From Laccaria trichodermophora (taxonomy: Eukaryota; Basidiomycota; Agaricomycetes; Agaricales; Hydnangiaceae): a stretch of 64,000 nt of DNA. The first letter of the stretch is position 1. Every line of letters starts with the position of its first letter. This document shows positions 12,752 through 24,748 of the stretch, in pieces. The stretch covers positions 310,001 through 374,000 of the forward strand of contig JACTVC010000007.1 in the NCBI GenBank assembly GCA_018417955.1, written 5' to 3'. Below the pieces are notes generated by a model. It had not been told where the DNA came from. It searched no databases and was given only the letters and a program-made list of their open reading frames with translations. The translations under genes and the position numbers were made by a program.

Positions 12752-13114
12752 TTTTTTCTTGACAACCAACAATGCAGCGCTGCGCACTCGCTACCTATTT
12801 TGGGTATAACACACTCCTTCGACCACTACAAATGTTACCTATCTTGCTCGTCTTCTTGACCAGAGTCAGCCAAACTCTCCTTGTATTCACTTTTTATCTT
12901 ATCTTTTGGCCAATTGGGCCCCCAGATATGTATCTAGTCCATTCTCATACTTCTACGCTCTCCTAGTTTTGTATTACCTTGTAGCCTCCTTCGTTATCTC
13001 CCGTGTGTATTTACTACTTTTACCCTCTCGAACCCTGCTTGAAAAATATACCTATTTATTTCTGTCGCTTGCTGCCAACTCGCCAACTGACTGTTTGCAC
13101 ATACGCGTACACAG
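12752..13114. other. Intergenic: PKA 3' UTR and WD40-gene promoter
   Basis: Pyrimidine-rich sequence with no supported gene. A CCAAT pentamer on the + strand near 12909, about 200 bp before the next start codon, could be part of the promoter of the WD40 gene. Confidence 0.5.
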
Positions 13115-14721
13115 ATGAGTACCGACACGTCCAATTTCCTCATCGCAGAGGCCCAATTAGAGCTGGACCATGTACGCTTCCGTTCATGCCCCTCCCCTCT
13201 CATCGCGATTGAAATGCCTCTTTCAACCTCAAGGCAAGAAAGCAAAAGGCGAAGAGAATCAAGACCCTCGGTGAACCTCTCGAGTTACCTGGGAAAGCCC
13301 TGGCAATCAAAGTCAAGGATAACACTGCATGGATTGCGGAAAACACAACAGTTATCAGAAAGCTCGATCTCGAGGTGGTGGTCCTTCTCACTTATTTTCA
13401 AACGTCTTCAATCTAATGGCATCCAGTCAGGAAAAACCTTGCAAGTTTACAAAGGCCATACGGGTCCTGTAACTACTCTTGCTTTCTGCGATGAAGAACC
13501 TCGTTCAGGCGATAACAAAATACTTATAACGGGCTCTTGGGATCGAGTAATATCGTCTCAAACAGCATTTCAACATGGTCGCTAAATCTATTTTCAGTCA
13601 ATCAAACTCTGGGATACAGACGTATGTCATATTATTCCAATCCCAGGAAGAGAAAATGCAAGCCCGAGATCTATAGACGAAACAGCTGATATCTTCAACA
13701 TCGGACGCGCATTCTGACTTTATCAAGACGCTCTTTGTATTTCCTTCACTCGATCTCCTCGTGTCGGGAGGTTCGGACAAGATTGTCCGATTTTGGTGCG
13801 TTTCCTTCGAAAAAGAGAAACTCAATTGGCGCGACTAAAACTATGCTCAGGGATCTTTCAACGCCGACCCATTCTGAGCCATTGATTGGCGTGGGCTCGA
13901 TCTCATCGCACACACGTCCCGTCGAGTGTTTGGATGGATATGCCGCTTCTGACGCGTCTGCAGTCTTGTATACCGCTGATACCATGGGCGTCATCAAAGT
14001 CTGGAACTTGAACAAAGAATCAGGTGCGAACGCTCGATGGCGCGTTACACTCAAAGAAGAGCTCAATCACCACCGAACGAGAATCAACGAAATGTTATGT
14101 GGAAACGGACAGCTCTGGACAGGTATAGAAATGTGGCATGGTCGATTCTGCTTCCACAAGTCCTGATGAGGCATTTGTCTAGCGTCCGCCGACGACACCG
14201 TACAGATTTTACCCGAGGAGCAAAAAGAAGCTGTTCCGCGAAAATCAAACTCGATCGCTCACCCAGTCGCCGTTCGAGCAATGATTCCCCTTTCTCTAAC
14301 GGACCTTGGGGAGCCATACCTCATCACTGGCGCAGGAGACGTCCTTCGAGTATTCGATGTTTCCAGCCTTGAGGAGCCAGAACTTATTAGCAAGACTGAT
14401 GCCCATTGGCACGATATTACCGCAATATGCCTATGGCATCGCACATCGCTGAATGCGGATGGCAAAAAGCAAACGGAACCGTGGATCATCACCACCAGTC
14501 TGGATCGTACTGTGCGCAAATGGAGATTACATGGCACGTTTCCCCTGCACGATGATGACCTTGTACTGATATGACGGTTAGATCTCTTGAACCCGCCGGC
14601 GCCCTCGCAAGACGAGGGGCAAAACCGGGAGCCACCCCCTGCATCAACGCCAGGCGATGATGGAGGATTTGCGCTAAGTGAAGAAGAGGCTCGTGAACTG
14701 GCAGAGCTTTTGGATGATTAA
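13115..14721 (+). CDS. WD40-repeat protein, function unknown
   Basis: A beta-propeller protein built mainly of WD40 repeats. Visible blades include VYKGHTGPVTTLAFCDEEP ... LITGSWD, DAHSDFIKTLFVFPSLDLLVSGGSDKIVRFW, VLYTADTMGVIKVWNL, LWTASADDTVQIL, YLITGAGDVLRVFDV and WIITTSLDRTVRKWRLH. The N-terminus is MSTDTSNFLIAEAQLELD and the C-terminus is an acidic helix ending ARELAELLDD. The gene has several introns of 50-60 nt. I do not recognise a specific orthologue. The repeats suggest a protein-interaction scaffold. Confidence 0.8.
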
Positions 14722-14892
14722 CGAGGATTTCTACGTACGTAGACGGCGATCATACCGGACACACTACGGCCAAGGCGAGATAGATATTGTTGATATAGGG
14801 GGTAATTATCTGCATAGTACATACAGTACAGTTCACATGGGTGGATCCATACGATATTGAATAGATAGTTAGTTTTACATTGATTGACTTGT

Positions 14893-16480
14893 TCACAGTT
14901 TCGACCTTGCGACTTGGAGACTCGACGCAGACTTTAGGCCGCTCGCTGCTGTGTTGACGAGCTCGTCGACACTGGAGGAGAAATGTCAGTCTAGTTCACT
15001 CAATGAGAACGAGAAGCTGACATGTCTCTCGCAGGCTTGATATCGTTGATTGATCCAGCAACGCGTCCCATGAGCCCTAGAATGCGCGAGTGAGAAACAT
15101 GAGAGAATGAATCATAAAACTTACAAGAGAGGCCTTGCAGGGACTTTTCTGGATGATTTTGTAGCTCAACCTCATGTGGGACTTTTCCTTGAGCAATTAA
15201 TTCAGAGAGCTCCTTTTGCCTCTTTGTTTCCCTAGCGTGCCGAGGCTCAAGATCATTAATAGCGAAAGAAACAAGCGGTCGCACCATTCTTCGACATAAG
15301 GAGTCTTCCTCACGCTCATCGGTCGCCCAGAGTATACCAACGTGCGGATGACATCGTCATATCCAGCGCTCACAACTAATTCTTTGTGTCGTTTTGGAGC
15401 ACCAGCTTCTACACTGGCAACAAATCGAGTTCCGACCCAGACACCTGACGCTCCGTATCTGGTGGCGGGTGTTGGACCGATGTCAAAGTAACATGACCGA
15501 AAAACTTACAAGAGAGCAGCAGCTAGGCCGCGGCCGTCCGCAATACCGCCAGCTGCTACGACAATGACAGGCTCGCCGGTTAGGGGACTCTTTGCATTCT
15601 TGCAAAGGTCGACCGTGGCAGGGATGAGAATAGAAAACGGGGTATCTCCGGTGTGGCCGCCTCCTTCGCCGCCCTGAGCGCATATGATGTCAACACCTAG
15701 AGGCCCATTTTTAGCGTTTGCAGATCATTGAAGGAGTTGAAGACTTATTCACCTTGAGCGAGTGCTTTCGCAACATGCTTTAATGGGTGACACATCAGAT
15801 ATAAGAATCATCCAACTGGAAGAGAGAATGGTACCTTGGGGTGTCCTATCATACTATTTCAAGGTAAACAATCTACAAGTGATATGTGAAAATGCGAGAC
15901 TCACTTCATGACGGGAATGCCAGCAGCATGAAGCTTGTCGACGACCCACTTGGGTGGAACGCCAACAGCACAAACGAACAAGGATGCCCCCCCTTTGATG
16001 ATGACATCAATGAGCTCTGGCAATTGACCGGCAGTGTAATCTTTCTAGAAGAAGTGTGAGTGAAGTTGAAGGCGAGTACGACAACTCGTTTCCCTACGTT
16101 GGTCTTGCGAGCATTGCCACCAATTTGGGGGAGCAAAAGATCAACACCAAAAGGGGCGTTACTGTCTTCCAGATGACTCTTCAACTCGTCAATGGAACCC
16201 TGAAGGAACTTGGGGCTTTGGCGAACACCGCCAATGACGCCAATACCACCTTGGGTAGTTATTTGAGCAGGCGAAAAGAAAGTTTGAGAGATGGAGTGTA
16301 CCTGCGTTTGTAACGGCAGCGGCAAGCTTTGGGCCGGCAGCGACGTTCATGCTATACGCGTCGGATGAGTTTCAGGAGAAGGCTAATAGGCGAGGTAGCT
16401 CACCCTGCAAGCATGACGGGGTGGTTTATTTTGAACAACCTCGTAAGCGGAGTAGCAAAGACAGGCGCGGAAGAGGGCAT
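14893..16480 (-). CDS. Nitronate monooxygenase (2-nitropropane dioxygenase family)
   Basis: FMN-dependent TIM-barrel enzyme that oxidises nitronates such as propionate-3-nitronate. The start MPSSAPVFATPLTRLFKINH leads into HPVMLAGMN, typical of the family's first strand. Later motifs include GVDLLLPQIGGNARKTN, AGIPVMK, QGVDIICAQGGEGGGHTG (flavin phosphate-binding GGEGGGH), VIVVAAGGIADGRGLAAALL and YGASGVWVGTRF. The C-terminus is a helical stretch ending SSLQVARSKL. Length is normal for the class. The gene contains many short introns. Confidence 0.92.
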
Positions 16481-16615
16481 TGTTGTGTAAAGCAAGGGTA
16501 GGGAATACGCATTTGAGCGTAGAGTACCCGTTAAATATCAAGTCCGGAAAAGGTAAACCTCTATTGCCGGGTCACGATCGTCGGTCCGGAGTCGTGGGAA
16601 CTTAACATTTCTTCA

Positions 16616-17356
16616 ATGCCAACTCCCGCCAACGGCCAATCGTCATGCCCCGTTCACAACCCCAATACGCACAGTGACCAGCCGACTACGAACACCGGCC
16701 AAGCGACTACACACGTCGGCAACGAGGATGCATGTCCCGTAGACCACACATCTCGTTCAACGTGGTCCCAATTTTTTTCGCAGACGCCTGCTGCATCGTC
16801 AACACCACTTTCCACTGAGCGTGAAGTCTCCTCTATTCCAAAAGCTCAGGATGGAAAGTGGGTATATCCTTCAGAAGCACAGTTCTTTTCGGCTATGCAG
16901 CGCAAAAACCACAATCCTCAAGCTACCGACATGAAGACCGTCGTTCCGATCCACAACGCTGTGAATGAGCGAGCCTGGGGTGAGATATTGAAATGGGAAG
17001 CTGGGAGAGGCGGAGACGCTTGCGGGGGCGTCAGTTTAGTCAACTTCAAAGGAAAACCGGGAGAAAGGAGCTTGAAGGCCCGCTGGAGGACGCTTCTTGG
17101 GTACGTCAAGTGCGAAGCCTATTTTGTTTCCCGATTCACGTTTCTTTCTAGTTACTCTCCGCCCTTTGATCGCCATGACTGGGTCATCAATCGTTGCGGG
17201 ACACCCATGCGGTATATCATTGATTTTTACACTGGTCACAACCCAGGGTCTCCAAACAGCAATCTCTCGTTTTTCCTCGACGTCAGGCCTGCGCTTGACA
17301 GTTGGGAAGGTGTGAAGATGAGGACAGAACGGTTCTTCAGTCGATGGTTCAAGTAG
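16616..17356 (+). CDS. CYC3: Cytochrome c heme lyase (holocytochrome c synthase)
   Basis: Mitochondrial intermembrane-space enzyme that attaches heme covalently to apocytochrome c. Exons 16616-17100 and 17152-17356 give 229 residues; the single 51-nt intron is a multiple of three and open, so the unspliced frame also reads through. Two Cys-Pro-Val heme-regulatory motifs (SCPVHN, ACPVDH) sit in the N-terminus. Core motifs are WVYPSEAQFFSAMQRKN, VPIHNAVNERAWGEILKWE, PPFDRHDWVINRCG and RYIIDFYTG. The His in VPIHNAVNE corresponds to the heme-ligand region of the family. It is convergent with SSF1, whose stop is 24 bp away. Confidence 0.96.
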   Translation: MPTPANGQSSCPVHNPNTHSDQPTTNTGQATTHVGNEDACPVDHTSRSTWSQFFSQTPAASSTPLSTEREVSSIPKAQDGKWVYPSEAQFFSAMQRKNHNPQATDMKTVVPIHNAVNERAWGEILKWEAGRGGDACGGVSLVNFKGKPGERSLKARWRTLLGYVKCEAYFVSRFTFLSSYSPPFDRHDWVINRCGTPMRYIIDFYTGHNPGSPNSNLSFFLDVRPALDSWEGVKMRTERFFSRWFK

Positions 17357-17380
17357 CACCATGCATACGGCCGTAGTATA

Positions 17381-18816
17381 TTATTTGCCACGAAATTTCA
17401 CTTTTTTAGTCGGGCGCTCATTTTCCGAGCTCTCATCGTCACTCACGTTGCTCACATCCCCGTCGCTGATCTCTTCGTCATCATCCCACTCCCCAAGACC
17501 ATCATCACCACTATTCTCATCCTCGTCGATCTCATCTCCGGAATGTGTGTCACCCACAGCGTTTTTGCCGTTGGATTTTGACGCAGCAGCTTTTCGTTTA
17601 ACGTTTTGTTCTTGCTCCTCTCGTCTCTCCTTTTTCAGCTTGGCTTTTGCGGCATGTGCAGCCGTTTGCGCAGCGGCTTCCTTTTTTGATTTTTTCACTG
17701 TTGGTTTCGATAAATATCTGTTCGAGAAAGAATGCTGAAGATCGTACCAAATTCATGATATATCACGCCACCCTCTTTTCCAGGTACCCCTTCAGTTATT
17801 TTGACCAGTCTCAATTCCATCCTGGGGCCAACCTCATCAAGGCGCACGGCTCTTTTTTGTCCCTTCTTGTTGTTTCTGCCGACGTAATCTTCCGCCAAAT
17901 CGACAGCGTCTCCGTCGTCACCCGCCACACTCTCTGTAGATGACGCTGCACTTTCGTATCCCCCGTCGGGGCCAGGGTCTCCTCTCTTTCGTAAAAGAAA
18001 GTCCGCGACATCTTTTTCATTGCCTAGATCCAAAACTCCCGAGTTTGGATTAGAATTGGTAGCGCCTTCTAGGATACGTCGGACTCGTTTTGATACGCCG
18101 TAGGGCTTGACCTTGATGACATAGTGGCGAAAGTCAACGGTTCCACATTCTGAATTGTATGATATCAAGACCACCCTGCGGGCAGAGGACAAACTGAGAG
18201 TGTTGGGAGAAAGAGGTGGAAAGATGGATTGAAACGACTTCATGAGAAGGGGAAGATGAGGTGGCGTCGTTGGAGATGGCGGAGGAAACGAGGCAAGGAC
18301 AAGCTAATCAAATATTTTAGCCATAGTCAAAGAATGATGAAAAAAAAACACACCAAAGGAGGACTGAGGTACTCCATTCCTACACTTCGGGCTCTGCGCG
18401 ACGTGTTAAGGATATCCTTGATAAGACTGTACCTTTCAATTCTAAAGCTGAGTGTTGGTCCATCTGACAAGCGGACGATACGGAGAGAGGGAGCTATTGG
18501 CGTAAGGGTGAATGCAAGCAAATGGGTAACTTGTAGTGTGGGTGCAAGGACAAGATAATCCTTTAGTTTATTTCTAGTTCGTTCCTGTAAGTAATGTGTG
18601 AATAATGATAATGGTGATGAAGTATTGAAATGAAAAGACCTTTAAGCGACTGGCAGTATTGGGTTCCAGCACTTTTCGCATGTCGCGTACAAGCTGCGAT
18701 ACAGACGATCCAACTTGACCATGCTTTATGATAAAATACTTTGGTACGCCATTTTTTGTCGGTTCTTGTGCTGCGCCGCCTTTCAGATGCGTTCTGTTCT
18801 TTCGTTTTCGTGCCAT
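17381..18816 (-). CDS. SSF1: Ribosome biogenesis protein Ssf1/PPAN (Brix domain)
   Basis: Nucleolar Brix-domain protein needed for 27S pre-rRNA processing and 60S assembly. Exon 1 starts MARKRKNRTHLKGG and continues PKYFIIKHGQVGSSVSQLV. The Brix core includes LRIVRLSDGPTLSFRIERY, RRVVLISYNSECGTVDFRHY and VGPRMELRLVKITEGVPGKEG. The tail is long, acidic and lysine-rich (GEWDDDEEISDGD; PTKKVKFRGK) and carries nuclear-localisation-type basic clusters. The start codon is only 60 bp from the divergent start of the next gene. Confidence 0.93.
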
Positions 18817-18876
18817 GTTGTGGTGAATTGAAGAGAATATTTCAACGTAACGTGTTGTTTGTTTGCACTGACTCTC
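18817..18876. promoter_or_regulatory. 60-bp divergent promoter between SSF1 and an unrecognised gene
   Basis: Sixty bases separate the two ATGs. The transcripts' leaders must be very short, or overlap, or begin inside the opposite gene's first exon. Confidence 0.5.
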
Positions 18877-19732
18877 ATGAGCCGTCTAGCCTCTTTTCGA
18901 GGTCCATCTACACCCACAGCATCCCCAGCACGACAAACTACCCCATCATCACCGTCGCGTCTGACAGAATCCACATTTCACCGAAAAACGAGGTCTCTAT
19001 TGCTTGAGCTTCGGTCTATCACAGAAACTTGGGATGATCTCATCCTCATTGATGGCTTGAAGGCCATAAGGAGTCTCGTCGATCTTCGTACAGACCTACA
19101 GTATGCCACCTTAATCTCTTCATAATTGGCAACACTCGTCATTACCGCAGGTGATTCGCTCAGGAATGCACTCGCTATCATTCCCGATCGAATGCCTCGC
19201 ACCCATTTGGTGGTCCCTAAACTAACTCTGATGGAAAAACGAATAGCAGAGTTGGATTCGATCCTCATAAAACTGGTGCGCATTTACCGCCTTTGTTTCC
19301 TTCTCGTTCTAACCAAATAATTACCGTAGCAAAAGCAGTTTAAAAAGATGAACTCGACTGTTGACAATCTGGAGGCAGTTCTTTACGAAGCTCACAAGGC
19401 GAAAGGATGGGAATGGGTCCAAACTGAGCCGCTATGGGTTACATGGCCTCTGGAAAAATTTGGTGACTTGTTGTCCCTTTCGCCAGCTTTCTAGACACTC
19501 ATGCCGTGATCGACCAGTGGTCTCCATCCCCAGTATCTTACCAGCCTACCACCGGTCACTGAACCTCCACATCGAATTGGTTAACCTGTTCCGTAGTCAC
19601 TCTGTGTCTTTCGATGAATCTCGCGCCGCTGTTTCAAGATGGGTCGAGCAACCATTTTTAGAAGATTCAGGCTGGCAGGCCGAATGGGAGGATATATGCG
19701 TTGTGGAAGTGGAACGCTGGGAGAAGGATTGA
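18877..19732 (+). CDS. Conserved-looking protein of unknown function, helical
   Basis: Not recognised. The protein starts with a Ser/Pro/Thr-rich segment (MSRLASFRGPSTPTASPARQ), followed by helical stretches: SLLLELRSITETWDDLILIDGL, EKRIAELDSILIKLQKQFKKM and YHRSLNLHIELVNLFRSHS. The last block, VEQPFLEDSGWQAEWEDICVVE, ends EVERWEKD. Introns near 19095-19150, 19276-19330 and 19453-19520 are needed to keep the frame. The first is best read with a donor at CGTACAG, giving DLRDSLRNALAIIP. Composition suggests coiled-coil interactions. It is divergent from SSF1 and convergent with SYF1 (60-bp gap). Confidence 0.65.
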
Positions 19733-19792
19733 AAGCAAACGGAGCACAAAAGAAAAATGGTATTATCGGAGCAGTACACTATCACGACAGGT

Positions 19793-22700
19793 TTATATAT
19801 CTTCGTCGTCAGATATATGGATCTCGTCTGCATTGACTGTTGGGGCTGCTTTGAGTCCATCTTGCGCCGTGGTGTCAGGGAGTGCAAGCTTCGTAGCAGT
19901 GGCAGCGACGAATGCAGGCCCTTTAGTGGCGCCTGCTGCCTTCCTCTCAGCAGCAGCCATCGCGTCTTGTGAGTCAACATCATCATCATTTGCCTTCGTC
20001 GTCCCCTGCCGCGCCGCCGTCGTCTGTGCAGCCAAGTAGCTAGCCTCCGTATTGAATTGTGCTTGCACACTTCTTTTGATCCGCAGCATTTCCCGGAAGG
20101 TGTCTTCAGAGCCAGTTTCAATTTCGAATGTGTTCCACTCGCTCCAGAATTGCGGATTAATGCGGGGGTCACAAAATTGTGATGCGTGGGCATAAATGGC
20201 CCGAGCTCTGTCAATTTCGCCAAGTTTGCGCTCGAGAGCTGCGAATCGTAGACACATTTCGGCCGTTTGTCGATCAGGCAGAACTGCCAATGTATCAGTC
20301 ATCAGCTTGTTACGGATTTTTTAAACAGACGTACCCTCCAGAGCTCGTTCGTAGATTGGTCGAGTCGCAGGCAGACCAAAGTTGGCGGTTGCCTTGGCGA
20401 TGTAAATTGTGAACATCTAAGAGGCAGATTTGAGTTTGAGAGTAGTAAAAAAAAAAAACATTCCTTGTTGGACGAACCTCAAATTTGTCTGCATCAGCCA
20501 CTGTCTGAGTAGCACGATCGTAGATTGCCATGGAACGTTTAGCAAGCCCGTGGTCCTCTTCCAGTTGCGCATACATAAGGAAGAGAGGTTTACATGACTT
20601 GGGTGGGCATTTTTCAAGCGATTGTTCAAACAGGTCTCGGGCGCGTTCGAGTTTTGTTCCGCCCTAAGAAACGTCAGATACAAAAAGACTTGTAAAATGA
20701 AATGACCGACATAACGCTTTACAAACTTCGATAGATAGATGTTCCAAATTTCAAAGGATACAGGAAAGGTGAACAGTTCCACTCCACGCTCGTATACCTA
20801 AAGTCATGTAAGTACATGGATGACAAGGGAAGAAACATAACTTGCCTTGAAACTCTCTTCAAAGTACTTATTTTCTTCAAGGAACGCGGCATAGTTGACG
20901 ATGATCTGGGCATTGGCAATGCGAAGTTCCAGGATCTTATCGTAGACGGCCTTCGTTGATTCGACTGTACCAATAGACTCTTCAAGGTCGACATAAAACG
21001 ACCAAAGCTTCAGAGATTTGAATAGACGTGCTTGGGAAGACAGTGTCTATGGAAAGAAAAAAAGAAGTTATACATGCTGAAAGCGTTGATTTTAAGAGAC
21101 AACTGACATGATCGTGGTAATTCACTTTCGTGTTTTTCGGGATCGCGGCTGCACGTTGCATGACTCGTATGGCCTCATCGTAATTTCTGTCGCATCTATT
21201 GAGCTAGGAAGCTTTTTGAAGGCGGTCTGACGTACTCGTGACGAATCTCCATTTCTGCCCATTCGCACCATACCTCCGCAAGATCTTCAACCAACTTGAA
21301 GTTTACCTTGGTGGCTTTATCGAATATCTTGCGCGCACTCTCCAGGTCCTTGTCCGCCTGACCATTTGTTCCTCCCTCTTCGTAGAACTTTGCAAAATTG
21401 ACGTATAGGCGATGGAGATTGTTGGTGGCTTTTCGCGGATTGATAGTTTCCAGAGCTTTGGAATATGTGCTTGCAACCTAAAGGGAGGTCAGACTTGACG
21501 CCGCAGACTATCAGGTGCGCATTGACCTGTTCATCCTGTTTACCCCCCTCATCCTGTTTGCCCCACAGCGCAACCCGTTTTTCCCATTCTAGAACGTCAT
21601 TCGGGTTTCGACGTATTAACACATCGTTCAATAGGAACGGCCTGCGATCCGTCAACTCCTCAAGCTCCTTCATTCGAAGATCCACCTCTTCCATTATTTC
21701 CCCGCTGTCATCATCCTCCTCCTCCAAACTTTGCATCATCGCGTTGAGCAGGGATTCTCCGAACTCGACATACGAATCGAAGATTTGCGAAAAATCGCGT
21801 ATTGTGAGGACGCTCTTGATACCCTGCTCGAAGATTTTCTTTGCACGGTCAAACTCGGCTCTTTTGATCCAGTATGTCGCAAGACCAGTCCATAACCTTC
21901 CAGCTTGGTCCTTGTACACAGCCAAACCATCTTTCTGAATGATATTTTCAATGTTGAGCCTTCTTGAGCTCGAAGGATCCTCATCAGCATCGTAAGGCTG
22001 AGCAGCCGTTCCATCAGCTTTCACCGGAACGGCGGGACCTGCAAACCTTATAAGTTGTCCATCCTTCGATACAGGTTCGGGTTTTGAATTCGCGGTCTCG
22101 ACAGCCTCAGATTCCCCCCTCGCTATAGCATCGTTTGATTCGTCAGTTTCGTCGGCATCTAAACCAACCTCCTCTGAATACGCCTCTACAACGTCGATCC
22201 AGTCGCCAAGAAGTTGGTACGGACTCTTGCCTTCCGGACTCGTGTACTCTCCTCTTGCAGCTTTTCTGGCCAAAGACAAAAGAAGTTTAGCAGCTTCTAA
22301 TGGACGTGGGGCAGAGTTTGTTGAGGAAAGCAGAAGGCCCGTAAATCCTTCCGTGATACTAGGATCGACGGATAGATATCGTTTATAGACGACAACAGTG
22401 GTTTCTCCGCCTTTCCGTCCTGCCCATAGAAGGTAGCGAACCCAGATACGGAAGTGGAGGGACGGTGGGAGGGTTCGCAACGCTCGATCGAAGGTTCGGC
22501 GCGCATGCGTGTGAGATAGTAATGGGGGACATTTGGGATGGAAGAAAAGGGCAAAGTACATGAGCCAGAGACGAGGGAGCTACATAGTTGGAATATTCAG
22601 CGGAACGTAACAAGCAGAGAGGAAGTCATACCTTTGGTAACCACATTAAAGCTCGCTCAAACGTTGTGACTAAACTTCTCCATTCCTCCCAGCCCACGAC

Positions 22701-23273
22701 TGGATCCAATGATTCCTCCCAGTCCTCCAAATCCTCTGTTTCTTCCTCCAGCGCGTCCTTCATTTCAGGTAACTTCTTCTTCCCCCCCGCTCTCTTCTTG
22801 ATTACGAGTTTGCCGAGAACAAAACCCGAGCGCATGTTGAGGTAGGATTTCCATAGCTTGAAAGAGTTGGGAAAGTGAACCAAGGCAGCTTCGTACAGGT
22901 AGGTCAAGCGTTGCAGAGTTAGTCGCGAAAGAGGGGAAGCGAGTGGACCAAGGATAGCATGAACTTCGTCCGGGAGGGTGGAACTAGGTTCAATTTTCTG
23001 TAAAGCAACAAACTCCTCCCTCGTGGAGTTGATAGCGGACCACCATGCACGGAAAGATGTTGGGTTTCGCAAGAGATCCTCTTCTCGCTGTATTTCCTTG
23101 GTTGTAATGAGGTCTGGGTGTGATTTTGGGGTCGGAACTGGAAATGTAAGGGGAAAGTGGGATTTCAAGTCCTCCAAAGACGCCCTTTTTAATGCCACTG
23201 AAGGCATGGTTGAGATTTGAGGTGCAAGTTGCGGATTCGACGCGGAGTCAAAATTCACACGCTCTTCTGTCAT
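19793..23273 (-). CDS. SYF1: Pre-mRNA splicing factor Syf1 (XAB2), HAT-repeat protein
   Basis: NineTeen-complex component required for spliceosome activation. It is composed of HAT/TPR-like repeats with recurring W..Y/F pairs: [86 protein letters not shown] and [18 protein letters not shown]. An acidic insert lies around 22040-22180. The C-terminus carries [21 protein letters not shown] and ends HISDDEDI. The ATG at 23273 gives MTEERVNF..., but an in-frame ATG at 23207 ([10 protein letters not shown]) is where many homologues would begin. The gene is divergent from BET4. Confidence 0.94.
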
Positions 23274-23290
23274 CTTTCTCTCCCTTGTAA
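23274..23290. promoter_or_regulatory. 17-bp gap between divergent start codons of SYF1 and BET4
   Basis: If SYF1 starts at 23273, only 17 bp separate it from the BET4 ATG at 23291. With the downstream SYF1 ATG (23207) the gap is 83 bp. In either case the two 5' leaders must overlap or be nearly absent. Confidence 0.5.
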
Positions 23291-24695
23291 ATGGTAGGTT
23301 GACTTCTCAGAGCGCTGTGTTCCCCTTATTCACTCCAACACAAGCACGGTGTCAAACGAATCCGTCAAACTGCCCAGGATCGCGAAGCCAAACGGCAACG
23401 TGAACAATCCAAGATCAAGGACTACCTTTCGCTAACGAATGTCATTCTAAGTAGGGTATGACTTTGGAGCCCCCCTTGCATTGTAATTACTTCATCAAGC
23501 ATGCTGCTCTCATAGAAGAAAAACAAGGATTGGTCTGAGGACGCGTTCAATCTTACCACGCGTATCCTTCAACTGAACCCCGAATTTTACACTGCTTGGA
23601 ATTACCGCCGAAATATATTCGTCAATGGCCTCTTCAAACAAAAGTACGTTTGCCTTCAATAGCGTTAGGCATACATTAATTTCACCAGTTCACACCAGGG
23701 CATTTTGAAAATTCTGTCGGAAGATTTGTCTATGACAATGACTGCTCTGAAAGCTCATCCCAAGGTTTATTGGATTTGGAATCATCGAAGATGGTGTCTT
23801 GAGAATATACCAGACGTACCAGAATTCGACACAGATAATAACGCCTGGAAAAAGGAAGCTTGGGATAGGGAGTTGTTTGTCGTGGAGAAAATGCTGGATT
23901 CAGACCCAAGGAATTGTATGTTTTTGATCTGCAGCCTCGAAAATGTTTATCTTTCAACTCTGACTAGTTCACGCATGGGATTACCGAAGATACATCCTTG
24001 CGAACATGCCAATACCTCGACCACCAGCGTCCGAACTAGCCTACACATCACGAAAAATCGAGTCCAACTTCTCAAACTTCAGTGCATGGCACCAGCGATC
24101 CAAGGTATTGTCCTCTCTCTGGGAGAGTGGAGATCTGGACGAAAGCAAGTCGAAAGAAAAAGGTAAGCACGCATGAACATTATTTTGTATTCTACAGGTA
24201 CATTTTGTGTGCAGAGTTTGAACTTATCCGTAATGCAATGTATACGGACCCAAACGACCAAAGTGTGTGGATGTACCACCGGTGGCTTGTTGGGTCAAGT
24301 AAGAGCTATCTTCTAGTCATTGCGCATAAGTTGATCATGGATAATGAAAAGCATGCGATAGGTTTACCCTTGAAAGTGAAGTAACTGCCATTCAAGAGTT
24401 GCTCGACGAACAGCCTGATAGCAAGTGTACGTGAATGTCATGGTCGTTTATCTAGCAACAACATCAACACTTTCAACATAGGGTGCATGGAGTCGATCGT
24501 CTGCTACAAGCGAATGCTAATAAAGGACCACGCCACTGACGTTGACCTGGCGATGTTGAGAAGAGAATGCAACAACATGCTGCAGCAACTTCAAGAATTG
24601 GATCCACTTAGACGTAGGCGATATGAAGACCTTGTAAGTACCTTGTTGAAATGACTTGTGGCCGATCATTCATATTCTTGCAGGAAGAGAGGTGA
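23291..24695 (+). CDS. BET4: Rab geranylgeranyltransferase alpha subunit (GGTase-II, Bet4)
   Basis: Alpha subunit of the enzyme that attaches geranylgeranyl groups to Rab GTPases such as Ypt1. Protein prenyltransferase alpha repeats are clear: FNLTTRILQLNPEFYTAWNYRR, TALKAHPKVYWIWNHRRW, DSDPRNFHAWDYRRYILA, SNFSAWHQRS and DPNDQSVWMYHRWL. The N-terminus MHGVKRIRQT is split: the coding part of exon 1 is only the ATG at 23291-23293, followed by a 51-nt intron (23294-23344), and exon 2 begins with the His codon. The last exon encodes EER and a stop at 24693-24695. The gene has many short introns. Confidence 0.92.
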
Positions 24696-24748
24696 CAGCT
24701 TAGTTCTTTCGAGCACGGTACAATGTACAATTAGAAATAAAGCTCTGG

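Noticed and set aside
20447..20460. Run of A residues suggestive of a retroposed poly(A) tail
   Set aside because: It falls in an intron of SYF1 and on the coding strand is the pyrimidine tract near a splice site.
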